From Eopsaltria australis (lineage: Eukaryota > Chordata > Aves > Passeriformes > Petroicidae): a stretch of 64,000 nucleotides of DNA. A model generated the notes under the pieces. It saw only the letters and a program-made list of their open reading frames with translations, was not told the DNA's origin and made no database searches. Location of the stretch: positions 1 to 64,000 of the forward strand of contig JAVTVJ010000936.1 of NCBI GenBank assembly GCA_034509425.1, read 5' to 3'. The position numbers were made by a program, and so were the translations under genes. Shown here piece by piece: positions 24,362-37,499 of this stretch (positions are counted from its first letter, which is position 1; every line of letters starts with the position of its first letter).

Positions 24362-25911
24362 GCTATGTGTCTGCTTGTGTACTTGTCCCTTCTGTGCATG
24401 CCTTGTCAATGCAATTAAATATTACAAATGCCTATTACAATGTATGCTGGGGGAGAATACTCCCAGCAACACTGCCATATGTGATCCTCCAGCTCATATC
24501 ACTGTAGTTAATACACAGACCTTTCAGCAACCGGAATGTGTCAGTCCTCTCATCCACCATGCTGCATCCAAATGTTTTCTTTCCTTTGGCCAGCTTTAAT
24601 GTTCTTTCTTGTCACATGAGTCTTGTTTTTCAATAGCAAGTTCTTCTGTCTCACAGAGGATCAGATGTCTAGAAGCAGTCCTCAATAAAAGGCAGTTAGC
24701 AACTCATGGAAATGAATGAGGTAGCACCCAGACAATAAGGAGGCTGAGATGACAAGAAGGTGGGGAAAAGAAATGGTTACTTGTGTTGGATTAGACAGTA
24801 ATTTCTCTTTGCTGATTTAAAACTTTAGTCAGATGATGATTAGATTTTCATAGTGTGGTGTAATTTTGTGTTTTCCTTTTGGAAGACTGAAGTAGCTTCT
24901 GTAGCTTTTAAGGAGTTCCTAGGTATGCCCTAGGCTGTCCATGAACATTAAAGGTTTCTCCCCCACCGACCCCCACCCCATGGTAGAATAGCTAGCCTGA
25001 GTTCACACAGAGAGAGAGGAGACAATAATATTCCTCATCACATACTGTTTGTAGCTACAATACCTTTGGATGTTGAAATAAGATTGTAATTCGTGCATCT
25101 GAGAGATGAGCTTACATCTAAACTCAGTGAAAAATTTTTGGGTTTTAATTCGCTTGCCATAAATGCTGCTTATCTGAAACAATCACATTTAAGTGATGAG
25201 ACAGAAAAGAACTAATCAAGTACACCACTCAGTAGAGAGAAATGATATTCTGGACTTCAAAACAATTGTAAAGAGAAATCAGTGCTTGTAACTAATACTT
25301 TTATGTAGTTAAACAATAATATTGCTGGCATGAAGAATAGAGAGTAGCAGAAAATACATAAGTTCTCCTGTTACAGTTCTTGGGTCTAATCTTGAGAAAA
25401 GATAGGACTGGGTATTTTAATCTTCCTAATTTATGATCTATCTGTTCATTTTACTGCATTCAGTTGTCAAACAGAGTGTGTTCTGCTACAGAAGACTGCA
25501 AAGTGTTACACTGTGGAATTGCTCTGGGTAAGAGGGTTTTTCCTGTAAGAAGATGGTATGGCAGATTCTCACCAGTGCGTTCTGGTTAGTGGTTCTCTTC
25601 TGATATGAGTAAGTTTTCTTCTGAGATAATTTTGAGCAGAAGAAGTAGTCATTTTCCTAAAAACAGAAAAAAAATTCACTACAGGTGTCAGTTGCATGTG
25701 AAAGATAATTTTACATCTGAGAACACTTAGAAAGGGATTTGCCTAAGTTAAACCAAAGAAGAGCAATGACACTCCTTTTGAGTTCAAAAGCTTTGCCTGT
25801 ATAAAACCTCACACCATTAAAATAACACAGAGTGAGTAAGGAGAGAAGTAAGGAGAGAAGTAAGGGGTCTCTCCATGGAAAGGCCAAATCTGTCTTTTCA
25901 GAGTGTGCACG

Positions 25912-25964
25912 TCACTTACTCACTCACTCACTCACTCACTCACTCACTTACTCACTCAATCACT
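25912..25964. repeat. (CACT)n microsatellite
   Basis: About thirteen CACT units with a few CTTA/CAAT interruptions. Confidence 0.92.
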
Positions 25965-28126
25965 TTTTAACAGGAATAATTTACAAGTGAGACCTGGAGA
26001 TAAAAAAGCTTTTCCCTCCACCCTAGTCCTTCTACACTATCATGTCATACGTTCACCAGGTTTCACCAGATAGCTTCTTCTACCAGTACAGACATCGATA
26101 TTAAGAGGTAATTCACACTTTTGAGCCAATGTTTCTTTTCCTAAGGCCTAAGGACTCATGTGGGCTTCCCTCCCAGGCCTATCTGGTCATGTATTGTCCT
26201 TTACACTTTTCTTAGAAGCTGTGACTCTAAAAATAAATTCAGGTTTGCTGTAGACAGTGTTATGTTAGGGATAGTCCCTAGTTCAGGATGGCTCCATGTT
26301 TCTGTGAGGTCACCTGAGCTTGCTTTAGCTCTATTTACACCAGCTTGAAAGCTACAGCACCTGTGAGGAGCTGAAAGTGAAATACACTGCCCACACCTCT
26401 GGCATAATATGCTCACCCCTAGGTGGTGGACTAAATGGAAAGAGGATGTACCAAGGCTGTGAGGGCCCTGTGCATTGGACAATGTTCATGCAGAAGGTAT
26501 GGCTCCATGCTGACCCATCTGAGAACCTGGAGCATCCTGAAGGCAAAGCATGTATGACTGAAACTGCTCCAGAAAATGCAGTTTTCCAGTCCAACTAAGC
26601 TTCAATTTGATTTCTTAAATTTCTGTTTGGTTATGAGTTAGTGAGTTCCAAAAAGCTGTTTCTAAACATGATCCTTTCCTTGCATGAAAACCTCCTTCAT
26701 CCCATGCAGGAGAGCTGCAAAGATCACCAACTAATGAAACAGAAGTAATTAATTTAATCAGTTAAAGAATCTAATTCCCTTTTGTTTCTAGAAAGGTCTT
26801 TCAAGGATAACTCGGGGGCAAGAGGGCAGGGAAAAGAGAGATTTCCTGATGAGATTTGTGTTTGCCTCCTGTGGCAAATGTTCTTTGAAATAATTTAAAA
26901 CAGCAAAATAAGCCAGTACATTTAAGCAAACTAGCAAGCCTTTTTTATCAGCAACATTTGCATCATGAATCACAGTCTGTGTCACAAGTCAGGAGAGAGC
27001 AAGATCCTACTGTATGTTGTTCACTGTCTCTCTTGTGCCCAGTATTCATTCTACAACACTTTGTGCCTGTGTTTTGTTAAGATAAAGTGTTGGGCACACT
27101 AAAATATATCTAATTAAAATAATTTTGGTAAAAATATGTGCAAAAGCAAATTTTATTTCTATTAAAAAATTGCGTCAATGAATAGAAAGAAAGCAAAGCA
27201 TATCTTGACATAGTTTGGAGGATTTAGCAAACCAATTTCCAACAATACTTAGAAGGGCCTTGTACTCTCCATTTTAACAAAATCTGTCAATATCTAGGAT
27301 ATTGAAACAGTGAATGCTTCTGGTAAAGACATCATTTAAATTCAGAAGGGTTTATGTGCATGTGCATTTAAGTAGTTGTGGTGCAATTTTCAACCAGCTC
27401 TGGAGGTACCATGAGGGTTTATGCTACCCCTCCCTATTTCTGGCATTTTTAGGTAATTCCTTTCCTGTTTTCTGTAATTTGATTTTTCTCCATTTCTGTT
27501 TTCCTCTACCCATCCATCTTTTCCTCTAAGCTTATCTTTAATGTCAGCAGAAGACCAGCATGAAAAGATATGATTATATTAGAATAAATTTGTCTGATTT
27601 TTATTATGATGACAGATGCGAAGCTTATTTGTCCCTTGGAGATAATGATTAAATGTGTCCTTGCTTTTGCATTGAAGAAACAGAATGTGAAGTTGAACAG
27701 AAATGTTGAATTTTTGCTCATGGCTCTATTTATCTTGACAATTTTAACTCACAACTGCACTTATTATCAGTATATAATATAAATATTTTCTGTATGTATT
27801 TTTTTTACATTTGACTTTATAAACATGAAATTTAAAACAAAATTGAAACAATCTTCCTTGTTTAATTATAAAGTTATTTTTTGATATTTCTTTTTGAAGA
27901 GATAATTTTTTTCACAACTTATTGTTACTATGGTGTATGACAGATTGTCTTTTGATATTTTGTAACAGCAAATGCATAAACGCAAAGCAAGTACATTTTT
28001 GCAGGTTTTCTAACCACAAATAGCAGGTACCTCATGGTCTCTCAACAGACTTAAAGTATCACCCATCAGCAGCTAACATCCTGGGATAAATCTGGGGGCC
28101 GAGAGTACTAGATAGGCACACTTAGG

Positions 28127-28372
28127 CTGTGCTGGTTTAACCTAGAATCCAGGCCTTTTCGTCTTTTCCCAGCAGCCCATGGTAGAGTTCAGTGCTGATA
28201 AGGTGACACAGGGTGTTGGTAGGTACTGTAAATAAACGTAGTTAAAGGGATTTTATAATGAAAGCTTCTCGTGGCTCCTCAGGCATGCCACATGGCCTGA
28301 GGGTGCACTTGCTCCTGCAGCAGTTCCTGAGCTGATAGCGGAGAAATTTTCCATTCGGTGCAGTCCTGCACA
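28127..28372. other. Unclassified TG...CA segment, possible decayed LTR
   Basis: It starts TGTGCTGGTTTAACC and ends GTCCTGCACA, with higher GC than its flanks and an AATAAA near 28222. I find no matching target duplication, and the order of possible TATA and polyA signals does not fit either strand. Recorded as a visible composition island only. Confidence 0.2.
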
Positions 28373-29449
28373 GAAGACAAAAGACACAAATAGTTGGTTT
28401 TCATTTTTGTTCAATACTAAATCATGTTTCTAAATTTTCCTCTTGTAGCTTAAACAGCATTTAAGTTACTTCAATAGAATTTGACTAACACCAGATATAC
28501 CTCATACCCTTTTCAGACTGTAGCTATATGGGAAATTTTAAGAAAACTATTGCCTTTCTAGTTAGTCAGCATATTATCCCATAGCTTACAGAAGTGACAA
28601 TCATGTTAGCAATAAAACAGAAAGGAAATACGGTTTTTCATCATAGATAAAAGATAAAGTCCTCGCAGTGACTTAAATGTTTTATGTTTGTAATATTGAG
28701 ATCACTAATACTTCTTGGAATTTAGAGACCTGTTATTTTATTGTATTAAATTATTTTTCATCATAGCCTTTCTGAATTTTACAGGATGCAAGATGTTGTG
28801 AGTAATTTCAGTCTTCTGTCTGTATTATGAAAACATTCAGTTCTATTGATATAAACATTGATATTTTATTCAACAAAATTAAGTTCAATTATATGCAGTC
28901 TGAGACAATATAAATCTTGATGTTTTTTGGAACATGAGGATGGTGTATGTTGAATACTTCCATAGGAAATATTTTAATCTATCTGTGATTCATGAATATT
29001 TTGAGAGGAACACAATGAAGCCATAATTCTGTCAGACTGTCATCTAGACTTGATGTGCCTCAGAACTGGGCAGCCTTGGGTGCAGCAGTGAGAGGGGGTA
29101 ATCAGCCTTTGGCAGTTCAGGTCTCTCTCTGTGTGTCACCACCATGCTCATTGACATGATATCTGTTCCAGTAGGGGAAAGCAATTGGTTAATCAGAAAA
29201 CTTGGACTGATGCAAAGTTACCTGAAAATGTTGAAGATCCAAAAGTAGAAAGGCCGAAATGCAGCATGTGCAAGTGAAAGCTATGATAGGTGTGTAACAG
29301 GTAATTGACCAAAATAGTAGAGCTAGTACTTGTCAACCTGTCAAGTTTTTCTACTTTCTTTTATATTATGTTGTGTGTATATATCTGCACTTAAAACCGA
29401 TTATGGTATGAAATTATCTCCTTACTATTTTTAGTTTACTATTAGCATG

Positions 29450-30055
29450 ACTGCTACAATAAAATTCTTTCCAAGTTATGCTGACAGCAGGTGCTGTGGT
29501 GTGGCCAGGAGTGTTGACTCTGCATCTCTGCATTGGCATCACAGAGGAATCTTCACTTGCAGACCTTACACCTGGATTAATTTCTTGCAACCTACCATTT
29601 TTCATGGAAAAGTTTGGAGTCTGTCCTCAGTAGGCCATGAAATTCCCCTGGCAGGAGATCCCTGCCTGTTGAGGCAGGTGTTTTGTAGTCATGGTCCATT
29701 CCACACCCATCATGGAGTTTCTAGGTGGATGGGGTACCACTCAGGCATGCTGGGCACTCAGCCTGGTACAGTGACCTAGCAGCAGGCAATGCTGCTTGGC
29801 AGGCTCTGGGCCTGGGTTGGAGGTTTCTGAGTTGGTGATGTCCAGCATGCACTGTCCACACAGTGTGTGAGGTGTGATGCCCTCCAGATGGCAAACCTTG
29901 CTGTGCCATCTGGGGTGCTGCCGTGCTCCACTGGGTGCTCAAACAGCTGCACAATATTTGTGACAGGGGAATGTGGTCTTGCAGTGTCCTCAGAGTGCAT
30001 CAACAATTCGGTGTAAATGCTGCTAAAGGCAACTGGACTGCAGGTATGTCCCCTG
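29450..30055. other. GC-richer unclassified island
   Basis: About 600 bp near 50% GC inside AT-rich DNA, with open frames on both strands but no domain I know. It has a perfect 7-bp hairpin (CCTGCCT/AGGCAGG) at 29661-29678. It could be an old LTR, a decayed retrocopy or an untranslated exon; I cannot decide. Confidence 0.25.
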
Positions 30056-32785
30056 AGAATATCATTACCTTTATTGATGATTTAGCTACTTAAGACTTTG
30101 CATATGCTTAAAGAACTAGTCAATGTTTTACAGCACTGGATTATGCTGGCTTGGTGGATGACTGGTCCTAAAAATCCAGGACTTGATTTTATATACCAGT
30201 ATTTATTGCTACATTGAGTTTCTTTGCTGCCAAGTGCTCTTGTGACCTGCTCAGTTCTTTACATCTATTTACATTCTGTTAGAGAGCTGTAGTCTTATGG
30301 TGAATAAAGGGCAATAGGCAGGCTATTAGGTGGCACAATGAATTTTGCTTGTAAGCTGTGAGACTGTATTTTCTGCTTGTTTGGCCAGAGTGGCTCTTGT
30401 TTTCATGATCTATAGGATCTAGCTCTTCTGTTTTGCAAAGACAATGTATATTAAGAGTGTTTTCAAAGTAGTTCTCAGGAAATGTATGGGAAAGAAAGAA
30501 GCAATTAAAAAAAAGAGAAAGAAGGAAACCTGAACATCTACCTCTGACAGCCTATAATTCAGTGATAACATTCCAGAGTCTTAGACAAAGTTAATAGAAC
30601 TGGAAATTACATTAACCATGCCTATATATTTCTGTCACTTTCTGTCCATTTTTATTTTATAGTCATGTTATACTGCTTATTGAGATTATGATTGTGATGT
30701 TCTATCTTTATTACTTTGTGGCCTAACCTTTCAAGACTGAGCTTTCACGGACTAAACAATAAATTTTGTTGTAACAACCTCACTTAATTCCCCTATAAAA
30801 CTGATGTTTCCTGACGCTTGTTCACTGATGTGTAATATAAATATGGCATCCATAAATTTTAGAATTTGCTCTCATTTGGTCCATACAAAACAATAATAAA
30901 AAATACAGGAAGCAGTAAGATGAGATTATTCAGTAGTAACTGCGTCTAATTCTGTTTCCCAAAAGAAAAAGTATAATTCAAAAATGCCTTGAAAGACAAC
31001 ATATCCCAAAATTACATTTGCAATATGACTGATTGCTAAATTCCCTCTTTAGCTGTTACTTAAGGACTAGAGTGTTACTGGGAGAACGTATGGATGGCGG
31101 GAAGGGTAATGAGGAACAAGACCTCTGTCAGTTCACTTGTGAGCTGTGGAGCTGTGTGTGAAGCAGCAGTAAGTTACCCTCCTCTCTGAGAAAGTAGGGA
31201 GAGACAGCCTTGTCTTCCTTCACTGACAGTGAATGCAGTCCTGCCATATGGATCCATAGTTAAGGGATGACACTGCCTAGCAAGAAGGAAGGAGGAGAAA
31301 AAGGAAAGCTGTTTTTCTGAAAAAAGCAACTTTCTATATTACAAACTCTTGCCAGATTTTCTCATACATGGGACGTAAATAACAGCCTAAGCTCAACTTT
31401 CATTTTGTAATAGTCTGTTGCTCTCCTCTAGATTCCAGATGTGCACTTCTAATAGCAATAATGACAAAGCACAGCTTCTGATTAACAGTAATGATGCTAT
31501 TGTGAATTGGCACAGTGACAACACAAATGTTGTTTGGACTGCTTCAGCTTTTTACCTTAGGCCTACCTCTAATCTGTCTCCACCTGAGACATTCAAGTAG
31601 TGACTTTCACTTACCAGATTCCCTCTGGGATTTATGGAGAGTTTTTCCCCCTTTTCTTATATTATTTTTCTTGGTCTCTCTTGAACTGTACTCTCTGTAC
31701 AGTCAGGTTGTTTTTTTTTTATAGACTCAGTGGCTAGAATAGAGATGTCTTAAGAAGAAAGATGTGGAAACGAGAGGAAACCAATAGCCTATGAATAATG
31801 AACCATTGGGACATGACTTATAAAATTACACACAGAGAGAAAATTGAGAACAGAGACAACTTTCACAGCTGATTATCCTCCTATCTTCATATTTCAGCCA
31901 TCCCAGGTTTGTCACTGGCATGGTTGACAGATATATTTTTCCAGAATGTATTTATAATTAATAATTTCAAGTCTAGCAAGAAGTTCTAGATACAAAGGAC
32001 TGGATGGCAAGATTCACTTCCAGCAGGAAAAATTATCTGTATTCTTTCAACATCTATGTTGACTAGTGCATATAATTGAGAAATATTCTCCCTTTAGTCT
32101 TTCTAATCCTGTAAGAGGTGTTATTCTTTTTAAACATAAGATTACTCACAATTTGATTAAATGAAGAGGAATAAGTCAAAGAAGGCAAGGGTATCTTTAT
32201 TCAAATAGAACTGAATCTACTCCTATAAATATGTAAGTGTCTACATGATGTCATTGTACAAAATTATGTTGGAAATGAGAATCTCAGAGAGCTGTTTATA
32301 GTCCTATTAAAAAATGTAAGCTTAAGGATTCAGGAAGTTAAATCAGCTAAAATTAGGCCCACCTCAGAACTGGTTTACATCAATTTTCTTTGCAATTTAT
32401 GCTGGCTGCTCAAATATAATGGAAGTGAAAGGTGCAAAAATGGATGGGTGAACTGACAGATGGATATGAAAAATCAGAAAATTAGTTTAAGTTTCAGGAT
32501 TTGGACAAATTAAGCATGACAAGAATAGCACAGGAACCCATTATTTATTTAGTTCATTTAGCTTTGTTTTTATTATAAAAAAATTGTCAGTATGTATTGG
32601 AAATCTCATTTATTGCAGAATAAAAGAACATGAAGTTGGCATCTGATGATGCCAAACCCAGAACTGCAAGAAAACACACATTCTGCTGGCAGGATTAGGG
32701 TGTGATTCTGAAAAATATGGTCATGATTTAAGAAAGTTTTGCACAATTTGGGTACGAAATTGACAAAATAAATTTTAAGTGACAA

Positions 32786-32884
32786 CATTCCATTCCATTC
32801 CATTCCATTCCATTCCATTCCATTCCATTCCATTCCATTCCATTCCATTCCATTCCATTCCCCTTCCCCCTCCCCTTCCCCTTT
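32786..32884. repeat. (CATTC)15 pentanucleotide array with C/T-rich end
   Basis: Fifteen perfect CATTC units (32786-32860) are followed by a CCCTTCCCC-type pyrimidine tract. The opposite strand reads GAATG and translates as repeated MEWNG, which is not a gene. Confidence 0.97.
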
Positions 32885-35584
32885 TATACCTACAGAAATT
32901 TGGGTCTTAATAAGAGTTTAAATAATCTAGATTCGTAGTACTGGATGGAAGTCTGTAAAAAGTTCATCTCTCCAATTAATTGTCTGCTGTTGCCCTGAGC
33001 TTACACCAGTCACAAGAAACTTCTCTTTATCTTACAGAAAGTTTTTCCCCTTTCCCTACTGTCACCTCCACTAGCGACTATCATTATCTAGTGTCTGCAT
33101 TTCAACCATTCATTCTCTTGCTGGTTGTCCAGTTTATTTTCTCCTCTGGCATTTTGAAACTGTTCCTTTCTTTCAATTTTTTAATAGTACAAGGACCTTC
33201 ACAGCCAGGAATATAAAGATACGAAAGTGCATTTTGTTTTCTTTGGCTTCACAGTGAACCTTCATGCCAAAAATTTATTTCCTTCCATGAGTCAGGCTGA
33301 AGGACTTTGTCTCATGAAGACATTTTGGGTCATGTAGCTCCAGTTTTGTCCTGCAGAGTAGGAGTGCTTTCTGCAATAGAAACCCAGTTGCTGTGAATTA
33401 AGGATTACACAATAAGCTATCACCAATGGAATACTACTTACTATATTTTTAATACTCCACTAAATCTTTTATATATTGAATGCATCTTCTTGCTAAGTTT
33501 GAATGGTGTCATAAGACAACCCCTTACTTGGGCTAGAAACTATATGCACGAAGAAATAAAAATCCAATCTCTGTTTTCAGGCTGTAGCCTCTACAACATC
33601 CAATGTCCATTTCCTGGTATGTTTTCCAGGTGAGTAATACCTTTCAGAATACACAGAACATAATGTGCGAGCGACCTGATATTTTTACATTTATGCTGAA
33701 TTGTATGCATGAATGAACACAAGCCATAACAGAATACTCTTTTCTCTGTGTCCCCCTTCCAGTCTGAAGGAAAATTGTTTTTTGGAAGAGGTACATACAG
33801 TTATTGATGTATGGATATCATTATTCACATTGAAAGATTATATGTAGATAATATCAACAATAAAATAAAAAGTAAATGCAATTTAAGCCATTTCTAACTG
33901 ATGATTTTCATATTGTTTGGTTAGGTGCTGGATAACATTTGAATATTTTTGTACTATTCAGGGATAATTCATTATTAAATATTAGCCAAAACATGAACTT
34001 CTGGAGATTTTGCATATTACTTCACAGTGGAATGAGTGTTGTGCATATCAGAATTAAGGAGAGGAGCTCTACATGTAATGATTTGTCCACTCTTACCTAA
34101 ATGAATACATGTATAAACATATATTCCAAAATAGGAAGTTAATTTCTTTTGTTCTTGGATGGTATACTTTGATATACTGGCATCAAAAATGTTTATATCC
34201 TGTTTTTGCTGCCAGGATAATCAAGTGCCAATAACTCTAGATGCAACTATTCAATGATAGAACAATCTTACAAGCTTCCCAATCGTTGAAGAGCTAAGTT
34301 AATACACAAATGATTTTCACATCTTTGTTGATCTAGTTAATTATAGTACAGAGAGAAAGACTAGCAGCTGTCCTGCATATGTTTCATTTTTGTCCTCTTT
34401 TTACTCCCTCCTGATTTGAACCTTACATTACTTCTTAAGTATTTTAGAGGTTAATAGACTGATTCAACTCTTTGTATCCATAGCAATCCATGGATATTAT
34501 AACTCACACAATAAAAACTGAAAAAAGATGCTAGAAATATCTCTAGTATGAAAGCAAATCCCAAAAGAAAACAGATGCTGGGTAAATATCTTCTGGTGAA
34601 CTATTTTTAAAGAGCTTAGGCAATTAGCAGTAAAAATTCAGGCACCAAAATCTTTTGACTCATGCAGGCCAAACTTGCATAGTTCAGCCCATACAATGGT
34701 GCTGATTTTCAAACCAAATTTGAAACACACAATTGATTCTTTTACTTTTTTAAAACATTCAGCAGAGCTGGAAAATAATATATTATTCTTAATGGCAATC
34801 TAATAAAATTCCAGACAGGCCCACATATTGAGGTTGCCATTAAAAGACCCAACAGTTGCACTGAGCAGGATATATCTCGGATACGGATATTTGTTGGATA
34901 AGCATGGGCTCTTCCAGATAATTAATCACATGACTGTTCTTTTCAAAAGTAAAAAAAAACGGAGGAAAAATACGGATCTTTCAGAATGAAGATTAAAAAT
35001 AATTTTATATATATATAGGATTTGGTCTAAATACACTGACAATCAAGTTTCAAGTTCTGTACAGACTTGAGAGTAGAACATAGTTTATGAAGTTCCTATT
35101 TACGTAGTGTCATCTGTTGGATCACATTTTACTGATCTAAAGACTGCTTTCCTTTCTTGATCTGCTGCAAATCTTTACAAGACTTCATAATTTGACAAGT
35201 AACTTTTGTAGCACTACAAAAGAAATTACTTTTATTAAATAACTCAACAGCTGACAAAAAGTAGTAAGGCAAACTTAAGTCAATGGGGGTAAAGTACAAA
35301 CAAATCCCAATATGTCCATGAAGAAACCTGCAAAGAGAAGTCAAACAATTCTTGTTGCCGGGAGTTCACCTGCCAAATTTCAGCCATGAGCAAGTTTGGT
35401 GTGTGGAATTAGCTGGTTGTCGAGACTACTTCTCTAGCAACTGGAAAAAGACCAGCACTTCTGGTAAATATTTTATTCCAGCTAGCTTAAAACTCTTCAT
35501 CTGTGAAGAATATTTGGCATATACAATCAGCTTCTAAAATGCTTCAAATAAAAAGCATTCTGAGAAATACTAATAATATTGAGT

Positions 35585-36090
35585 AAATATACCAAATCGC
35601 TTATTTCCACTGCTGTGAAAAATAGTAAAAAGTGCTTTTATAAATGCATCAACAAAACGAGAGCAAAGGAAGATCATCAGTCTTCATTGGATGCCAAGTG
35701 GGGAATACTTACACTAAGGATGTGGAAAAGGCTGGGGTATTTAATGCCTTCTTTGCCTCAGTCTTTGATAGCAAGACTGGGTATTCTCAAGGCAGCTGGC
35801 CCCCTGGGCTGGTAGACAGGGACAAGGAGCAGAATAGATTCCCTGCAATCTGGGAGGAAGCAGTTACTGAGCTGCTGTGACAATTAGAAGCTCACAAATG
35901 CATGGAACTCGATCAGATTTGTCCAAGGTCACTGAGGGAGCAGGCAGAAGATCTCACCAAGATGACCTCTTTCATTTGTCATCAGTCCTGGCTAACCAGG
36001 GAGATCCCAGATGACTGGACCTTGGCCAATGTAAATTCCATCCACAACAAGGCCTGGAAATAGGATCTGGGGAGCTACAACCATGTTCCT
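35585..36090 (+). mobile_element. CR1 LINE fragment (ORF2 linker to RT start)
   Basis: The + strand matches the CR1 ORF2 segment ahead of and into the RT domain. KDVEKAGVFNAFFASVFDSKTG lies around 35720-35785, and a broken continuation ends near the WLT...PDDWTLANV stretch around 35985-36035. The frame shifts at least once and a TGA ends the longest piece at 35880. Both ends are truncated and no 3' tail is attached. Confidence 0.85.
35644..35880 (+). pseudogene. CR1 ORF2 fragment (broken)
   Basis: This open piece of about 78 codons has clear CR1 ORF2 similarity (VFNAFFASVFDSKTG, then PPGLVDRDKEQN). It has no genuine start codon and no catalytic motifs. Similarity continues after the stop in another frame, so it is a relic. 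Confidence 0.8.
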
Positions 36091-36117
36091 CTTAATTATT
36101 AGAATCAGAACAGTATA

Positions 36118-36332
36118 GATTAAGAATGACCTTGAAAGACTGTCTGGTCTGACTTTCTGTTGGAAAGGAAGCCTAGATCACGGAATCAGGATCATAGAAT
36201 CACAGAATACTCTGAGTTGGAAGGAACCCACTGTAGGATCTTGTCCAATTGCATCTTGAAAACCTCTAGTGATGAGCACTCTACCATGTGCCAGTGGATG
36301 AATGTTCTCACTGTAAAAAGTTTCTTTTTTCT
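36118..36332 (-). mobile_element. CR1 3' end, part 1 (interrupted by LTR)
   Basis: On the + strand, ATCATAGAATCACAGAAT near 36191 and GAGTTGGAAGGAACCCAC are the reversed 3' end of CR1. CATCTTGAAAACCTCTAGTG and CACTGTAAAAAGTTTCTT follow. The match stops where the LTR begins at 36333 and resumes after 37286. An additional older CR1-like piece seems to occupy 36118-36190. Confidence 0.8.
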
Positions 36333-37286
36333 TGTTACAGTCCAGTTATTAAAATTATTGAGGAATTCCTTAGCCTGAATTAAGGTGCAAACAAGGCCAT
36401 ATGCCAGTGACAATAGTATGGATTTTATTTGATAGCAACTATGAGGGAAAGAAAAGGGGAGAGAAAGAAATATGGAAAGAGGAGCTTGGGGGATGAGGCA
36501 GGGAGAGAGTGAGGTGGAGACAGACTAGGTAGAAAGTATCACCACTCCGTAGATCCCGATGGCATCCCATTGATCCTCTTCTTCTGGTCCTCTTGATGGT
36601 GAAGGTCTCCCCGAAAAGCATAGAATCCAAAGGGTTAATATATACTCAGGCCGTGTGGCAATGTCTAGGTACATCCCTGAACGTGTCCAGGTATGTCCCT
36701 CCAATGTCCCCCTCCCTGGAGAGGGGGAGGCAGTCTCTTGAAACAGACTGTTTCTTCTCTGAAACAGAATCTGTTACATCGCACGTGGTGCAAGGCCTCT
36801 GGGGAGTGCTTTGGGAGGTCTTTGATGGATTATGACACCCCCTCAGCTGCCTCTCACATGAATGTCCTGTGGATGTGGCCTGTGGGGTTGGGGGTCCCAC
36901 AGCTGGGCCAGTTTGTGAAAGGGAAGATGGGTGTTCAGTGCCCCTGACCAGAGGTCACATCTGAAACCTCCTCCCCACACCCTCGTTTTGGGGGAGGGTC
37001 TGTCTAAACCTGGCTTCTGCCGGCTGTGGTCTCCCTCACCCCAAATCCAGCCAGAGGTGACTCTTAGCATGGATGCTGGGTTTGGTTCTCTTCTGGGTGC
37101 CTTTCCCCCAGCCTTGTTTGCTTTTTCCTAGGCCTGGTGATTGAAGAATGGATTTCCATTTATCTAATCAGTAATCTGACTTCCACTCCAAAGTTCCAGT
37201 AAGGCATCCTTTAGGGAGGGATTGTCTTGGTACAGTTTAAAAGTTTATATCAATGTTTGAGGCACAACCTATTTGAGTCTCTGACA
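36333..37286 (-). mobile_element. Solo LTR, 5-bp duplication type, nested in CR1 (954 bp)
   Basis: On the - strand it starts TGTCAGAGACTCAAATAGG (from 37286) and ends AACTGGACTGTAACA (at 36333). The flanks are TTTCT (36328-36332) and CTTCT (37287-37291), 4 of 5 identical, fitting an ERV-L-type 5-bp duplication. AATAAA on the - strand is at 36429-36424. The LTR at 56.8 kb shares the start, the CCACCAAGAAGACC-like middle, the TCTC-rich stretch, the polyA signal and the end. CR1 sequence continues on both sides, so this insertion is younger than the CR1 copy. Confidence 0.78.
36424..36429 (-). terminator. Polyadenylation signal of nested LTR
   Basis: AATAAA on the - strand, in the same place relative to the LTR end as in the sibling at 57517. 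Confidence 0.6.
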
Positions 37287-37499
37287 CTTCTATCAAGTTG
37301 AAACCCTTCACAGTGCAACTGGTACCCACTGGCCCTTAGTTTCTCCACGTGGCTCCTTGAGAAGTGAGAGGACAACCTTTGTCCTCTTCATGTACTGAAA
37401 TACTGTGATGAGGTATTCATCTTTCTGAGCTTTCTCTTCTCTACACATAAGAGACCTAACTTCTTCAGTCTTTCCTCAAAGAGCAGGCTCTCCATTCTG
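37287..37499 (-). mobile_element. CR1 3' region, part 2 (other side of LTR)
   Basis: The + strand shows the reversed CR1 3' region: CTTTGTCCTCTTCATGTACTG, GATGAGGTATTCATC and TCTTCAGTCTTTCCTCAAAG. It is the upstream continuation of the CR1 piece ending at 36332. Confidence 0.75.

Larger units (their letters stand above)
24368..35584. other. Intergenic, no gene seen
   Basis: More than 11 kb of mostly AT-rich DNA. It holds a CACT array, a CATTC array and two unclassified GC-richer patches, listed separately. I see no exon, tRNA or known repeat elsewhere in it. Confidence 0.5.

Noticed and set aside
25912..25964. CRISPR-like direct repeats
   Set aside because: Simple tetranucleotide array without spacers, in vertebrate DNA.
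32606..32860. Open frame with repeated MEWNG
   Set aside because: It is the reverse-strand translation of the CATTC array.
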